NCBI GenBank assembly: GCA_964036665.1
Contig: OZ038533.1
Coordinates: forward strand, 9,880,413-9,944,412
Source of the DNA: Gordius sp. MW1
Lineage: Eukaryota > Nematomorpha > Gordioida > Gordea > Gordiidae
DNA length: 64,000 nucleotides
Direction: 5' to 3'
Shown: positions 38,401 to 53,100 of the stretch, in pieces
Position numbering within the stretch: the first letter of the stretch is position 1
Layout: each line of letters starts with the position of its first letter
The notes under the pieces: model-generated
What the model was told of the DNA's origin: nothing
Databases searched by the model: none
Seen by the model: the letters and a program-made list of their open reading frames with translations, nothing else
Translations under genes and position numbers: made by a program

Positions 38401-41400
38401 TCAATTTAAAACTTCCCCCCGTGCAAAAATTCTTATAGAGTGGCATAATGCTAAGAATATTTACTAACTTTCAAAGATTTTTTCAGCCCCCTTTTGAATA
38501 AATATGAAAAAAAATATTTTTTTCGACCTCAAATTTATTTCAATTTTTTTGTTCAACTATAAACCCCTTAAGAAAGTTTTCGATATCAGAGGTGAATTCC
38601 AAAAAAAAAAATTTTGATATGTCATCAGAAATTTTTAAATTTAAATCACGATCGCATGAGCTTGTTTCACAAAAACTGGAGACACTCTTAAGAGGCGATA
38701 TTAGACCAATCTAAACGCAACACGTAAATTTTAATTTCTCTCAATCTAAAACTTCCCCCCGTGAAAAATTCTTATCGAGAGGACATAATGGTAAGAATAT
38801 TTACTAACTTTCAAAGATTTTTTCAGCCCCCTTTCGAAAAAATATGAAAAAAAATTTTTTCAATTTTTTTGTTCAACCATAAACCCCTCATGAAAGTTTT
38901 CGATATCAGAGATGAATTCCGAAAAAAAAAATTTTTTGATCAGTCATCAGAAATTTTTTACTTTAAATCACTATCGCATGAGCTTGTTTCACAAAAACTG
39001 GAGACACGCTTAAAAAGCGATATTGAAACAATCTAAACGCAACACGTAAATTTTTATTTCTCTCAATCTTAAACTTCCCCCCGTGCAAAAATTCTTATCG
39101 AGATTCTAACAAATACATAATGCTAAGAATAATTTCTAACTTTCAAAGATTTTTTCAGCCCCCTTTTGAATGAATATGAAAAAAAATATTTTTTTCGACC
39201 TCAAATTTTTTTCAATTTTTTTGTTCAACTATAAACCCCTAATGAAAGTTTTTGATATCAGAGGTGAATTCCGAAAAAAAAAATTTTTGATATGTCATCA
39301 GAAATTTTTAACTTTAAATCACGATCGCATGAGCTTGTTTCACAAAAACTGGAGACACTCTTAAAAGGCGATATTGAATCAATCTAAACGCAACACTAAA
39401 ATTTTAATTTCTCTCAATCTAAAACTTCCCCCCGTGCAAAAATTCTTATCGAGATTCTAACAAATACATAATGCTAAGAATATTTACTAACTTTCAAAGA
39501 TTTTTTCAGCCCCCTTTCGAAAGAATATGAAAAAAAAATTTTCAATTTTTTTGTTCAACAATAAACCCCTCATGAAAGTTTTCGATATCTAAGGTGAATT
39601 CCGAAATGAAACAATCTAAACGCAACACTTAAATTTTAATTTCTCTCAATCTAAAACTTCCCCCCGTGCAAAAATTCCTGTCGAGATTCTAACAAGGACA
39701 TAATGCTAAGAATATTTACTAATTACTAACTTTCAAAGATTTTTTCAGCCCCCTTTTAAAAGAATATGAAAAAAAAATTTTTTCGACCTCAAAATTTATC
39801 AATTTTTTTGTTCAACCATAAACCCCTAATGATAGTTTTCGATATCAGAGGTGAATTCCGAAATAAAAAATTTTTTTGATCAGTCATCAGAAATTTTTTA
39901 CTTTAAGTCACTATCGCATGAGCTTGTTTCACAAAAACTGGAGACAGGCTTAAAAAGCGATATTGAAACAATCTAAACGCAACACGTAAATTTTTATTTC
40001 TCTCAATCTAAAACTTCCCCCCCGTGAAAAATTCTTATCGAGAGGACATAATGGTAAGAATATTTACTAACTTTCAATAATGCTAAGAATATTTACTAAC
40101 TTTTAAAGATTTTTTCAGCCCCCTTTTGAATGAATATGAAAAAAAATATTTTTTTCGACCTCAAAATATTTTCAATTTTTTTCAACCATAAACCCCTCAT
40201 GAAAGTTTTCGATATCAGAGGTGAATTCCGAAAAAAAAAATTTTTTGATCAGTCATCAGAAATTTTTAACTATAAATCACGATCGCATGAGCTTGTTTCA
40301 CAAAAACTGGAGACACGCTTAAAAAGCGATATTGAAACAATCTAAACGCAACACGTAAATTTTACTTTCTCTCAATCTAAAACTTCCCCCCGTGCAAAAA
40401 TTCTTATCGAGATTCTAACAAATACATAATGCTAAGAATATTTATTAACTTTCAAAGATTTTTTCAGCCCCCTTTCGAAAGAATATGAAAAAAATATTTT
40501 TCAATTTTTTTGTTCAACAATAAACCCCTCATGAAAGTTTTCGATATCAGAGGTGAATTCCGAAATGAAACAATCTAAACGCAACATTTAAATTTTAATT
40601 TCTCTCAATCTAAAACTTCCCCCCGTGCAAAAATTCTTGTCGAGATTCTAACAAGGACATAATGCTAAGAATATTTACTAAGTACTAACTTTCAAAGATT
40701 TTTTCAGCCCCCTTTTAAAAGAATATGAAAAAAAAATTTTTTCGACCTCAAAATTTTTTTCAATTTTTTTGTTCAACTATAAACCCCTTATGAAAGTTTT
40801 CGATATCAGAGGTGAATTCCGAAAAAAAAAATTTTCATATGTCATCAGAAATTTTTAACTTTAAATCACGATCGCATGAGCTTGTTTCACAAAAACTGGA
40901 GACACGCTTAAAAAGCGATATTGAAACAATCTAAACGCAACATTTAAATTTTAATTTCTCTCAATCTAAAACTTCCCCCCGTGCAAAAATTCTTGTAGAG
41001 ATTCTAACAAGGACATAATGCTAAGAATATTTACTAACTTTCAAAGATTTTTTCAGCCCCCTTTTGAATGAATATGAAAAAAAATATTTTTTTCGATCTC
41101 AAATTTTTTCAATTTTTTTGTTCAACCATAAACCCCTTATGAAAGTTTTCGATATCAGAGGTGAATTCCGAAAAAAAAAATTTTCATATGTCATCAGAAA
41201 TTTTTAACTTTAAATCACGATCGCATGAGCTTGTTTCACAAAAAATGGAGACACGCTTAAAAAGCGATATTGAAACAATCTAAACGCAACACGTAAATTT
41301 TACTTTCTCTCAATCTAAAACTTCCCCCCGTGCAAAAATTATTATCAAGATTCTAACAAGGACATAATGCTAAGAATATTTACTAACTTTCAAAGATTTT

Positions 41401-44400
41401 TTCAGCCCCCTTTTGAATGAATATGAAAAAAAATATTTTTTTCGACCTCAAATTTTTTTTAATTTTTTTGTTCAACTATAAACCCCTCACGAAAGTTTTC
41501 GATGTCAGAGGTGAATTCAGGAAAAAAAATTTTTTGATATGTCATCAGAAATTTTTAACTTTAAATCACGATCGCATGAGCTTGTTTCACAAAAACTGGA
41601 GACACTCTTAAAAGGCGATATTGAAACAATCTAAACGCAACACTTAAATTTTAATTTCTCTCAATCTAAAACTTCTCCCCGTGCAAAAATTCTTATCGAG
41701 ATTCTAACAAATACATAATGCTAAGAATATTTACTAACTTTCTAAGATTTTTTCAGCCCCCTTTCGAAAGAATATGAAAAAAAAATTTTTCAATTTTTTT
41801 TGTTAAACCATAAGCCCCTCATGAAAGTTTTCGATATCAGAATTGAATTCCGAAAAAAAAAAATTTTTATCAGTCATCAGAAATTTTAGACTTTAAATCA
41901 CGATCGCATGAGCTTGTTTCACAAAAACTGGAGACACGCTTAAAAAGCGATATTGAAACAATCTAAACGCAACACGTAAATTTTAATTTCTCTCTAAAAC
42001 TTCCCCCCGTGCAAAAATTCTTATCGAGATTCTAACAAGGACATAATGCTAAGAATATTTACTAACTTTCAAAGAATTTTTCAGCCCCCTTTTAAGTGAA
42101 TATGAAAAAAAATATTTTTTTCGACCTCAAAATATTTTCAATTTTTTTCAACCATAAACCCCTCATGAAAGTTTTCGATATCAGAGGTGAATTCCGAAAA
42201 AAAAAATTTTTTGATCAGTCATCAGAAATTTTTAACTATAAATCACGATCGCATGAGCTTGTTTCACAAAAACTGGAGACACGCTTAAAAAGCGATATTG
42301 AAACAATCTAAACGCAACACGTAAATTTTACTTTCTCTCAATCTAAAACTTCCCCCCGTGCAAAAATTCTTATCGAGATTCTAACAAGGACATAATGGTA
42401 AGAATATTTACTAACTTTCAAAGATTTTTTCAGCCCCCTTTTGAATGAATATGAAAAAAAATATTTTTTTCGACCTCAAATTTTTTTCAACCATAAACTT
42501 CTCATGTTTTCGATATCAGAGGTGAATTCCGAAAAAAAATTTTTTTTGATAAGTCATCAGAAATTTTTAACTATAAATCACGATCGCATGAGCTTGTTTC
42601 ACAAAAACTGGAGACACGCTTAAAAAGCGATATTGAAACGATCTAAACGCAACACGTAAATTTTACTTTCTCTCAATCTAAAACTTCCCCCCGTGCAAAA
42701 ATTCTTATCGAGATTCTAACAAGCACATAATGCTAAGAATATTTACTAACTTTCAATTATTTTTTCAGCCCCCTTTCGAAAAAATATGAAAAAAAAATTT
42801 TTCAATTTTTTTGTTCAACCATAAACCCCTCATGAAAGTTTTCGATATCAGAGATGAATTCCGAAAAAAAAAATTTTTTTGATCAGTCATCAGAAATTTT
42901 TTACTTTAAATCACTATCGCATGAGCTTGTTTCACAAAAACTGGAGACACGCTTAAAAAGCGATATTGAAACAATCTAAAGGCAACACGTAAATTTTTAT
43001 TTCTCTCAATCTTAAACTTCCCCCCGTGCAAAAATTCTTATCGAGATTCTAACAAATACATAATGCTAAGAATATTTTCTAACTTTCAAAGATTTTTTCA
43101 GCCCCCTTTTGAATGAATATGAAAAAAAATATTTTTTTCGACCTCAAATTTTTTTCAATTTTTTTGTTCAACTATAAACCCCTAATGAAAGTTTTCGATA
43201 TCAGAGGTGAATTCCGAAAAAAAAAATTTTTGATATGTCATCAGAAATTTTTAACTTTAAATCACGATCGCATGAGCTTGTTTCACAAAAACTGGAGACA
43301 CTCTTAAAAGGCGATATTGAATCAATCTAAACGCAACACTAAAATTTTAATTTCTCTCAATCTAAAACTTCCCCCCGTGCAAAAATTCTTATCGAGATTC
43401 TAACAAATACATAATGCTAAGAATATTTACTAACTTTCAAAGATTTTTTCAGCCCCCTTTCGAAAGAATATGAAAAAAAATTTTTTCAATTTTTTTGTTC
43501 AACAATAAACCCCTCATGAAAGTTTTCGATATCAGAGGTGAATTCCGAAATGAAACAATCTAAACGCAACACTTAAATTTTAATTTCTCTCAATCTAAAA
43601 CTTCCCCCCGTGCAAAAATTCTTGTCGAGATTCTAACAAGGACATAATGCTAAGAATATTTACTAATTACTAACTTTCAAAGATTTTTTCAGCCCCCTTT
43701 TAAAAGAATATGAAAAAAAAATTTTTTCGACCTCAAAATTTTTTTCAATTTTTTTGTTCAACCATAAACCCCTAATGAAAGTTTTCGATATCAGAGGTGA
43801 ATTCCGAAATAAAAATTTTTTTTGATCAGTCATCAGAAATTTTTTACTTTAAATCACTATCGCATGAGCTTGTTCCACAAAAACTGGAGACACGCTTAAA
43901 AAGCGATCTTGAAACAATCTAAACGCAACACGTAAATTTTTATTTCTCTCAATCTAAAACTTCCCCCCGTTCCAAAATTATTATCAAGATTCTAACAAGG
44001 ACATAATGCTAAGAATATTTACTAACTTTCAAAGATTTTTTCAGCCCCCTTTTGAATAAATATGAAAAAAAATATTTTTTTCGACCTCAAATTTATTTCA
44101 ATTTTTTTGTTCAACTATAAACCCCTTATGAAAGTTTTCGATATCAGAGGTGAATTCCAAAAAAAAAAATTTTGATATGTCATCAGAAATTTTTAAATTT
44201 AAATCACGATCGCATGAGCTTGTTTCACAAAAACTGGAGACACTCTTAAGAGGCGATATTGAACCAATCTAAACGCAACACGTAAATTTTAATTTCTCTC
44301 AATCTAAAACTTCCCCCCGTGAAAAATTCTTATCGAGAGGACATAATGGTAAGAATATTTACTAACTTTCAAAGATTTTTTCAGCCCCCTTTCGAAAAAA

Positions 44401-47400
44401 TATGAAAAAAAATTTTTTCAATTTTTTTGTTCAACCATAAACCCCTCATGAAAGTTTTCGATATCAGAGATGAATTCCGAAAAAAAAAATTTTTTGATCA
44501 GTCATCAGAAATTTTTTACTTTAAATCACTATCGCATGAGCTTGTTTCACAAAAACTGGAGACACGCTTAAAAAGCGATATTGAAACAATCTAAACGCAA
44601 CACGTAAATTTTTATTTCTCTCAATCTTAAACTTCCCCCCGTGCAAAAATTCTTATCGAGATTCTAACAAATACATAATGCTAAGAATAATTTCTAACTT
44701 TCAAAGATTTTTTCAGCCCCCTTTTGAATGAATATGAAAAAAAATATTTTTTTTGACCTCAAATTTTTTTCAATTTTTTTGTTCAACTATAAACCCCTAA
44801 TGAAAGTTTTTGATATCAGAGGTGAATTCCGAAAAAAAAAATTTTTGATATGTCATCAGAAATTTTTAACTTTAAATCACGATCGCATGAGCTTGTTTCA
44901 CAAAAACTGGAGACACTCTTAAAAGGCGATATTGAATCAATCTAAACGCAACACTATTTAATTTCTCTCAATCTAAAACTTCCCCCCGTGCAAAAATTCT
45001 TATCGAGATTCTAACAAATACATAATGCTAAGAATATTTACTAACTTTCAAAGATTTTTTCAGCCCCCTTTCGAAAGAATATGAAAAAAAAAATTTCAAT
45101 TTTTTTGTTCAACAATAAACCCCTCATGAAAGTTTTCGATATCTAAGGTGAATTCCGAAATGAAACAATCTAAACGCAACACTTAAATTTTAATTTCTCT
45201 CAATCTAAAACTTCCCCCCGTGCAAAAATTCCTGTCGAGATTCTAACAAGGACATAATGCTAAGAATATTTACTAATTACTAACTTTCAAAGATTTTTTC
45301 AGCCCCCTTTTAAAAGAATATGAAAAAAAAATTTTTTCGACCTCAAAATTTTTTTCAATTTTTTTGTTCAACCATAAACCCCTAATGATAGTTTTCGATA
45401 TCAGAGGTGAATTCCGAAATAAAAAATTTTTTTGATCAGTCATCAGAAATTTTTTACTTTAAGTCACTATCGCATGAGCTTGTTTCACAAAAACTGGAGA
45501 CACGCTTAAAAAGCGATATTGAAACAATCTAAACGCAACACGTAAATTTTTATTTCTCTCAATCTAAAACTTCCCCCCGTTCAAAAATTATTATCAAGAT
45601 TCTAACAAGGACATAATGCTAAGAATATTTACTAACTTTCAAAGATTTTTTCAGCCCCCTTTTGAATAAATATGAAAAAAAATATTTTTTTCGACCTCAA
45701 ATTTATTTCAATTTTTTTGTTCAACTATAAACCCCTTATAAAGTTTTCGATATCAGAGGTGAATTCCGAAAAAAAAAATTTTGATATGTCATCAGAAATT
45801 TTTAACTTTAAATCACGATCGCATGAGCTTGTTTCACAAAAACTGGAGACACTCTTAAAAGGCGATATTGAAACAATCTAAACGCAACACGTAAATTTTG
45901 ATTTCTCTCAATCTAAAACTTCCCCCCGTGAAAAATTCTTATCGAGAGGACATAATGGTAAGAATATTTACTAACTTTCAATAATGCTAAGAATATTTAC
46001 TAACTTTTAAAGATTTTTTCAGCCCCCTTTTGAATGAATATGAAAAAAAATATTTTTTTCGACCTCAAAATATTTTCAATTTTTTTCAACCATAAACCCC
46101 TCATGAAAGTTTTCGATATCAGAGGTGAATTCCGAAAAAAAAAATTTTTTGATCAGTCATCAGAAATTTTTAACTATAAATCACGATCGCATGAGCTTGT
46201 TTCACAAAAACTGGAGACACGCTTAAAAAGCGATATTGAAACAATCTAAACGCAACACGTAAATTTTACTTTCTCTCAATCTAAAACTTCCCCCCGTGCA
46301 AAAATTCTTATCGAGATTCTAACAAATACATAATTCTAAGAATATTTATTAACTTTCAAAGATTTTTTCAGCCCCCTTTCGAAAGAATATGAAAAAAATA
46401 TTTTTCAATTTTTTTGTTCAACAATAAACCCCTCATGAAAGTTTTCGATATCAGAGGTGAATTCCGAAATGAAACAATCTAAACGCAACATTTAAATTTT
46501 AATTTCTCTCAATCTAAAACTTCCCCCCGTGCAAAAATTCTTGTCGAGATTCTAACAAGGACATAATGCTAAGAATATTTACTAAGTACTAACTTTCAAA
46601 GATTTTTTCAGCCCCCTTTTAAAAGAATATGAAAAAAAAATTTTTTCGACCTCAAAATTTTTTTCAATTTTTTTGTTCAACTATAAACCCCTTATGAAAG
46701 TTTTCGATATCAGAGGTGAATTCCGAAAAAAAAAATTTTCATATGTCATCAGAAATTTTTAACTTTAAATCACGATCGCATGAGCTTGTTTCACAAAAAC
46801 TGGAGACACGCTTAAAAAGCGATATTGAAACAATCTAAACGCAACATTTAAATTTTAATTTCTCTCAATCTAAAACTTCCCCCCGTGCAAAAATTCTTGT
46901 AGAGATTCTAACAAGGACATAATGCTAAGAATATTTACTAACTTTCAAAGATTTTTTCAGCCCCCTTTTGAATGAATATGAAAAAAAATATTTTTTTCGA
47001 TCTCAAATTTTTTCAATTTTTTTGTTCAACCATAAACCCATCATGAAAGTTTTCGATATCAGAGGTGAATTCCGAAAAAAAAATTTTTTTGATCAGTCAT
47101 CAGAAATTTTTAACTATAAAGCACGATCGCATGAGCTTGTTTCACAAAAAATGGAGACACGCTTAAAAAGCGATATTGAAACAATCTAAACGCAACACGT
47201 AAATTTTACTTTCTCTCAATCTAAAACTTCCCCCCGTGCAAAAATTATTATCAAGATTCTAACAAGGACATAATGCTAAGAATATTTACTAACTTTCAAA
47301 GATTTTTTCAGCCCCCTTTTGAATGAATATGAAAAAAAATATTTTTTTCGACCTCAAATTTTTTTTAATTTTTTTGTTCAACTATAAACCCCTCACGAAA

Positions 47401-50128
47401 GTTTTCGATGTCAGAGGTGAATTCAGGAAAAAAAATTTTTTGATATGTCATCAGAAATTTTTAACTTTAAATCACGATCGCATGAGCTTGTTTCACAAAA
47501 ACTGGAGACACTCTTAAAAGGCGATATTGAAACAATCTAAACGCAACACTTAAATTTTAATTTCTCTCAATCTAAAACTTCTCCCCGTGCAAAAATTCTT
47601 ATCGAGATTCTAACAAATACATAATGCTAAGAATATTTACTAACTTTCTAAGATTTTTTCAGCCCCCTTTCGAAAGAATATGAAAAAAAAATTTTTCAAT
47701 TTTTTTGTTAAACCATAAGCCCCTCATGAAAGTTTTCGATATCAGAATTGAATTCCGAAAAAAAAAAAATTTTATCAGTCATCAGAAATTTTAGACTTTA
47801 AATCACGATCGCATGAGCTTGTTTCACAAAAACTGGAGACACGCTTAAAAAGCGATATTGAAACAATCTAAACGCAACACGTAAATTTTAATTTCTCTCT
47901 AAAACTTCCCCCCGTGCAAAAATTCTTATTGAGATTCTAACAAGGACATAATGCTAAGAATATTTACTAACTTTCAAAGATTTTTTCAGCCCCCTTTTAA
48001 GTGAATATGAAAAAAAATATTTTTTTCGACCTCAAAATATTTTCAATTTTTTTCAACCATAAACCCCTCATGAAAGTTTTCGATATCAGAGGTGAATTCC
48101 GAAAAAAAAATTTTTTTGATCAGTCATCAGAAATTTTTAACTATAAATCACGATCGCATGAGCTTGTTTCACAAAAACTGGAGACACGCTTAAAAAGCGA
48201 TATTGAAACAATCTAAACGCAACACGTAAATTTTACTTTCTCTCAATCTAAAACTTCCCCCCGTGCAAAAATTCTTATCGAGATTCTAACAAGGACATAA
48301 TGGTAAGAATATTTACAAACTTTCAAAGATTTTTTCAGCCCCCTTTTGAATGAATATGAAAAAAAATATTTTTTTCGACCTCAATTTTTTTTCAACCATA
48401 AACTTCTCATGTTTTCGATATCAGAGGTGAATTCCGAAAAAAAATTTTTTTTGATAAGTCATCAGAAATTTTTAACTATAAATCACGATCGCATGAGCTT
48501 GTTTCACAAAAACTGGAGACACGCTTAAAAAGCGATATTGAAACGATCTAAACGCAACACGTAAATTTTACTTTCTCTCAATCTAAAACTTCCCCCCGTG
48601 CAAAAATTCTTATCGAGATTCTAACAAGGACATAATGCTAAGAATATTTACTAACTTTCAATTATTTTTTCAGCCCCCTTTCGAAAAAATATGAAAAAAA
48701 ATTTTTTCAATTTTTTTGTTCAACCATAAACCCCTCATGAAAGTTTTCGATATCAGAGATGAATTCCGAAAAAAAAAATTTTTTTGATCAGTCATCAGAA
48801 ATTTTTTACTTTAAATCACTATCGCATGAGCTTGTTTCACAAAAACTGGAGACACGCTTAAAAAGCGATATTGAAACAATCTAAACGCAACACGTAAATT
48901 TTTATTTCTCTCAATCTTAAACTTCCCCCCGTGCAAAAATTCTTATCGAGATTCTAACAAATACATAATGCTAAGAATATTTTCTAACTTTCAAAGATTT
49001 TTTCAGCCCCCTTTTGAATGAATATGAAAAAAAATATTTTTTTCGACCTCAAATTTTTTTCAATTTTTTTGTTCAACTATAAACCCCTAATGAAAGTTTT
49101 TGATATCAGAGGTGAATTCCGAAAAAAAAAATTTTTGATATGTCATCAGAAATTTTTAACTTTAAATCACGATCGCATGAGCTTGTTTCACAAAAACTGG
49201 AGACACTCTTAAAAGGCGATATTGAATCAATCTAAACGCAACACTAAAATTTTAATTTCTCTCAATCTAAAACTTCCCCCCGTGCAAAAATTCTTATCGA
49301 GATTCTAACAAATACATAATGCTAAGAATATTTACTAACTTTCAAAGATTTTTTCAGCCCCCTTTCGAAAGAATATGAAAAAAAATTTTTTCAATTTTTT
49401 TGTTCAACAATAAACCCCTCATGAAAGTTTTCGATATCAGAGGTGAATTCCGAAATGAAACAATCTAAACGCAACACTTAAATTTTAATTTCTCTCAATC
49501 TAAAACTTCCCCCCGTGCAAAAATTCTTGTCGAGATTCTAACAAGGACATAATGCTAAGAATATTTACTAATTACTAACTTTCAAAGATTTTTTCAGCCC
49601 CCTTTTAAAAGAATATGAAAAAAAAATTTTTTCGACCTCAAAATTTTTTTCAATTTTTTTGTTCAACCATAAACCCCTAATGAAAGTTTTCGATATCAGA
49701 GGTGAATTCCGAAATAAAAATTGTTTCACAAAAACTGGAGACACGCTTAAAAAGCGATATTGAAACAATCTAAACGCAACACGTAAATTTTACTTTCTCT
49801 CAATCTAAAACTTCCCCCCGTGCAAAAATTCTTATCGAGATTCTAACAAGGACATAATGGTAAGAATATTTACAAACTTTCAAAGATTTTTTCAGCCCCC
49901 TTTTGAATGAATATGAAAAAAAATATTTTTTTCGACCTCAATTTTTTTTCAACCATAAACTTCTCATGTTTTCGATATCAGAGGTGAATTCCGAAAAAAA
50001 ATTTTTTTTGATAAGTCATCAGAAATTTTTAACTATAAATCACGATCGCATGAGCTTGTTTCACAAAAACTGGAGACACTCTTATAAGGCGATATTGAAA
50101 CAATCTAAACGCAACACGTAAATTTTAA
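32316..50128 (+). repeat. 17,813-bp super-unit, copy 2
   Basis: Tandem copy of 14503-32315. Identity continues for another 88 bp to 50216; base 50217 (G) then differs from 32404 (A). By eye I found only two substitutions in the interior: 30117 C versus 47930 T, and 31910 A versus 49723 G. A full alignment may add a few. Such identity contrasts with the visible divergence between neighbouring monomers. Confidence 0.95.
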
Positions 50129-53100
50129 TTTCTCTCAATCTAAAACTTCCCCCCGTGCAAAAATTCTTATCGAGATTCTAACAAGGACATAATGCTAAGA
50201 ATATTTACTAACTTTCGAAGATTTTTTCAGCCCCCTTTTGAATGAATATGAAAAAAAATATTTTTTTCGACCTCAAATTTTTTTTAATTTTTTTGTTCAA
50301 CTATAAACCCCTCATGAAAGTTTTCGATGTCAGAGGTGAATTCAGGGAAAAAAAAATTTTGATATGTCATCAGAAATTTTTAACTTTAAATCACGATCGC
50401 ATGAGCTTGTTTCACAAAAACTGGAGACACTCTTATAAGGCGATATTGAAACAATCTAAACGCAACACGTAAATTTTAATTTCTCTCAATCTAAAACTTC
50501 CCCCCGTGCAAAAATTCTTGTAGAGATTCTAACAAGGACATAATGCTAAGAATATTTACTAACTTTCAAAGATTTTTTCAGCCCCCTTTTGAATGAATAT
50601 GAAAAAAAATATTTTTTTCGATCTCAAATTTTTTCAATTTTTTTGTTCAACCATAAACCCATCATGAAAGTTTTCGATATCAGAGGTGAATTCCGAAAAA
50701 AAAAATTTTTTGATCAGTCATCAGAAATTTTTAACTATAAAGCACGATCGCATGAGCTTGTTTCACAAAAAATGGAGACACGCTTAAAAAGCGATATTGA
50801 AACAATCTAAACGCAACACGTAAATTTTACTTTCTCTCAATCTAAAACTTCCCCCCGTGCAAAAATTATTATCAAGATTCTAACAAGGACATAATGCTAA
50901 GAATATTTACTAACTTTCAAAGATTTTTTCAGCCCCCTTTTGAATGAATATGAAAAAAAATATTTTTTTCGACCTCAAATTTTTTTTAATTTTTTTGTTC
51001 AACTATAAACCCCTCACGAAAGTTTTCGATGTCAGAGGTGAATTCAGGAAAAAAAATTTTTTGATATGTCATCAGAAATTTTTAACTTTAAATCACGATC
51101 GCATGAGCTTGTTTCACAAAAACTGGAGACACTCTTAAAAGGCGATATTGAAACAATCTAAACGCAACACTTAAATTTTAATTTCTCTCAATCTAAAACT
51201 TCTCCCCGTGCAAAAATTCTTATCGAGATTCTAACAAATACATAATGCTAAGAATATTTACTAACTTTCTAAGATTTTTTCAGCCCCCTTTCGAAAGAAT
51301 ATGAAAAAAAAATTTTTCAATTTTTTTGTTAAACCATAAGCCCCTCATGAAAGTTTTCGATATCAGAATTGAATTCCGAAAAAAAAAAAATTTTATCAGT
51401 CATCAGAAATTTTAGACTTTAAATCACGATCGCATGAGCTTGTTTCACAAAAACTGGAGACACGCTTAAAAAGCGATATTGAAACAATCTAAACGCAACA
51501 CGTAAATTTTAATTTCTCTCTAAAACTTCCCCCCGTGCAAAAATTCTTATCGAGATTCTAACAAGGACATAATGCTAAGAATATTTACTAACTTTCAAAG
51601 ATTTTTTCAGCCCCCTTTTAAGTGAATATGAAAAAAAATATTTTTTTCGACCTCAAAATATTTTCAATTTTTTTCAACCATAAACCCCTCATGAAAGTTT
51701 TCGATATCAGAGGTGAATTCCGAAAAAAAAATTTTTTTGATCAGTCATCAGAAATTTTTAACTATAAATCACGATCGCATGAGCTTGTTTCACAAAAACT
51801 GGAGACACGCTTAAAAAGCGATATTGAAACAATCTAAACGCAACACGTAAATTTTACTTTCTCTCAATCTAAAACTTCCCCCCGTGCAAAAATTCTTATC
51901 GAGATTCTAACAAGGACATAATGGTAAGAATATTTACAAACTTTCAAAGATTTTTTCAGCCCCCTTTTGAATGAATATGAAAAAAAATATTTTTTTCGAC
52001 CTCAATTTTTTTTCAACCATAAACTTCTCATGTTTTCGATATCAGAGGTGAATTCCGAAAAAAAATTTTTTTTGATAAGTCATCAGAAATTTTTAACTAT
52101 AAATCACGATCGCATGAGCTTGTTTCACAAAAACTGGAGACACGCTTAAAAAGCGATATTGAAACGATCTAAACGCAACACGTAAATTTTACTTTCTCTC
52201 AATCTAAAACTTCCCCCCGTGCAAAAATTCTTATCGAGATTCTAACAAGGACATAATGCTAAGAATATTTACTAACTTTCAATTATTTTTTCAGCCCCCT
52301 TTCGAAAAAATATGAAAAAAAATTTTTTCAATTTTTTTGTTCAACCATAAACCCCTCATGAAAGTTTTCGATATCAGAGATGAATTCCGAAAAAAAAAAT
52401 TTTTTTGATCAGTCATCAGAAATTTTTTACTTTAAATCACTATCGCATGAGCTTGTTTCACAAAAACTGGAGACACGCTTAAAAAGCGATATTGAAACAA
52501 TCTAAACGCAACACGTAAATTTTTATTTCTCTCAATCTTAAACTTCCCCCCGTGCAAAAATTCTTATCGAGATTCTAACAAATACATAATGCTAAGAATA
52601 TTTTCTAACTTTCAAAGATTTTTTCAGCCCCCTTTTGAATGAATATGAAAAAAAATATTTTTTTCGACCTCAAATTTTTTTCAATTTTTTTGTTCAACTA
52701 TAAACCCCTAATGAAAGTTTTTGATATCAGAGGTGAATTCCGAAAAAAAAAATTTTTGATATGTCATCAGAAATTTTTAACTTTAAATCACGATCGCATG
52801 AGCTTGTTTCACAAAAACTGGAGACACTCTTAAAAGGCGATATTGAATCAATCTAAACGCAACACTAAAATTTTAATTTCTCTCAATCTAAAACTTCCCC
52901 CCGTGCAAAAATTCTTATCGAGATTCTAACAAATACATAATGCTAAGAATATTTACTAACTTTCAAAGATTTTTTCAGCCCCCTTTCGAAAGAATATGAA
53001 AAAAAATTTTTTCAATTTTTTTGTTCAACAATAAACCCCTCATGAAAGTTTTCGATATCAGAGGTGAATTCCGAAATGAAACAATCTAAACGCAACACTT

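Noticed and set aside
49568-49768. 66-codon frame on the reverse strand
   Set aside because: It lies in an E/G monomer pair and exists only because the deletion joint near 49723 removes a stop. It has no similarity to a known domain that I recognise.
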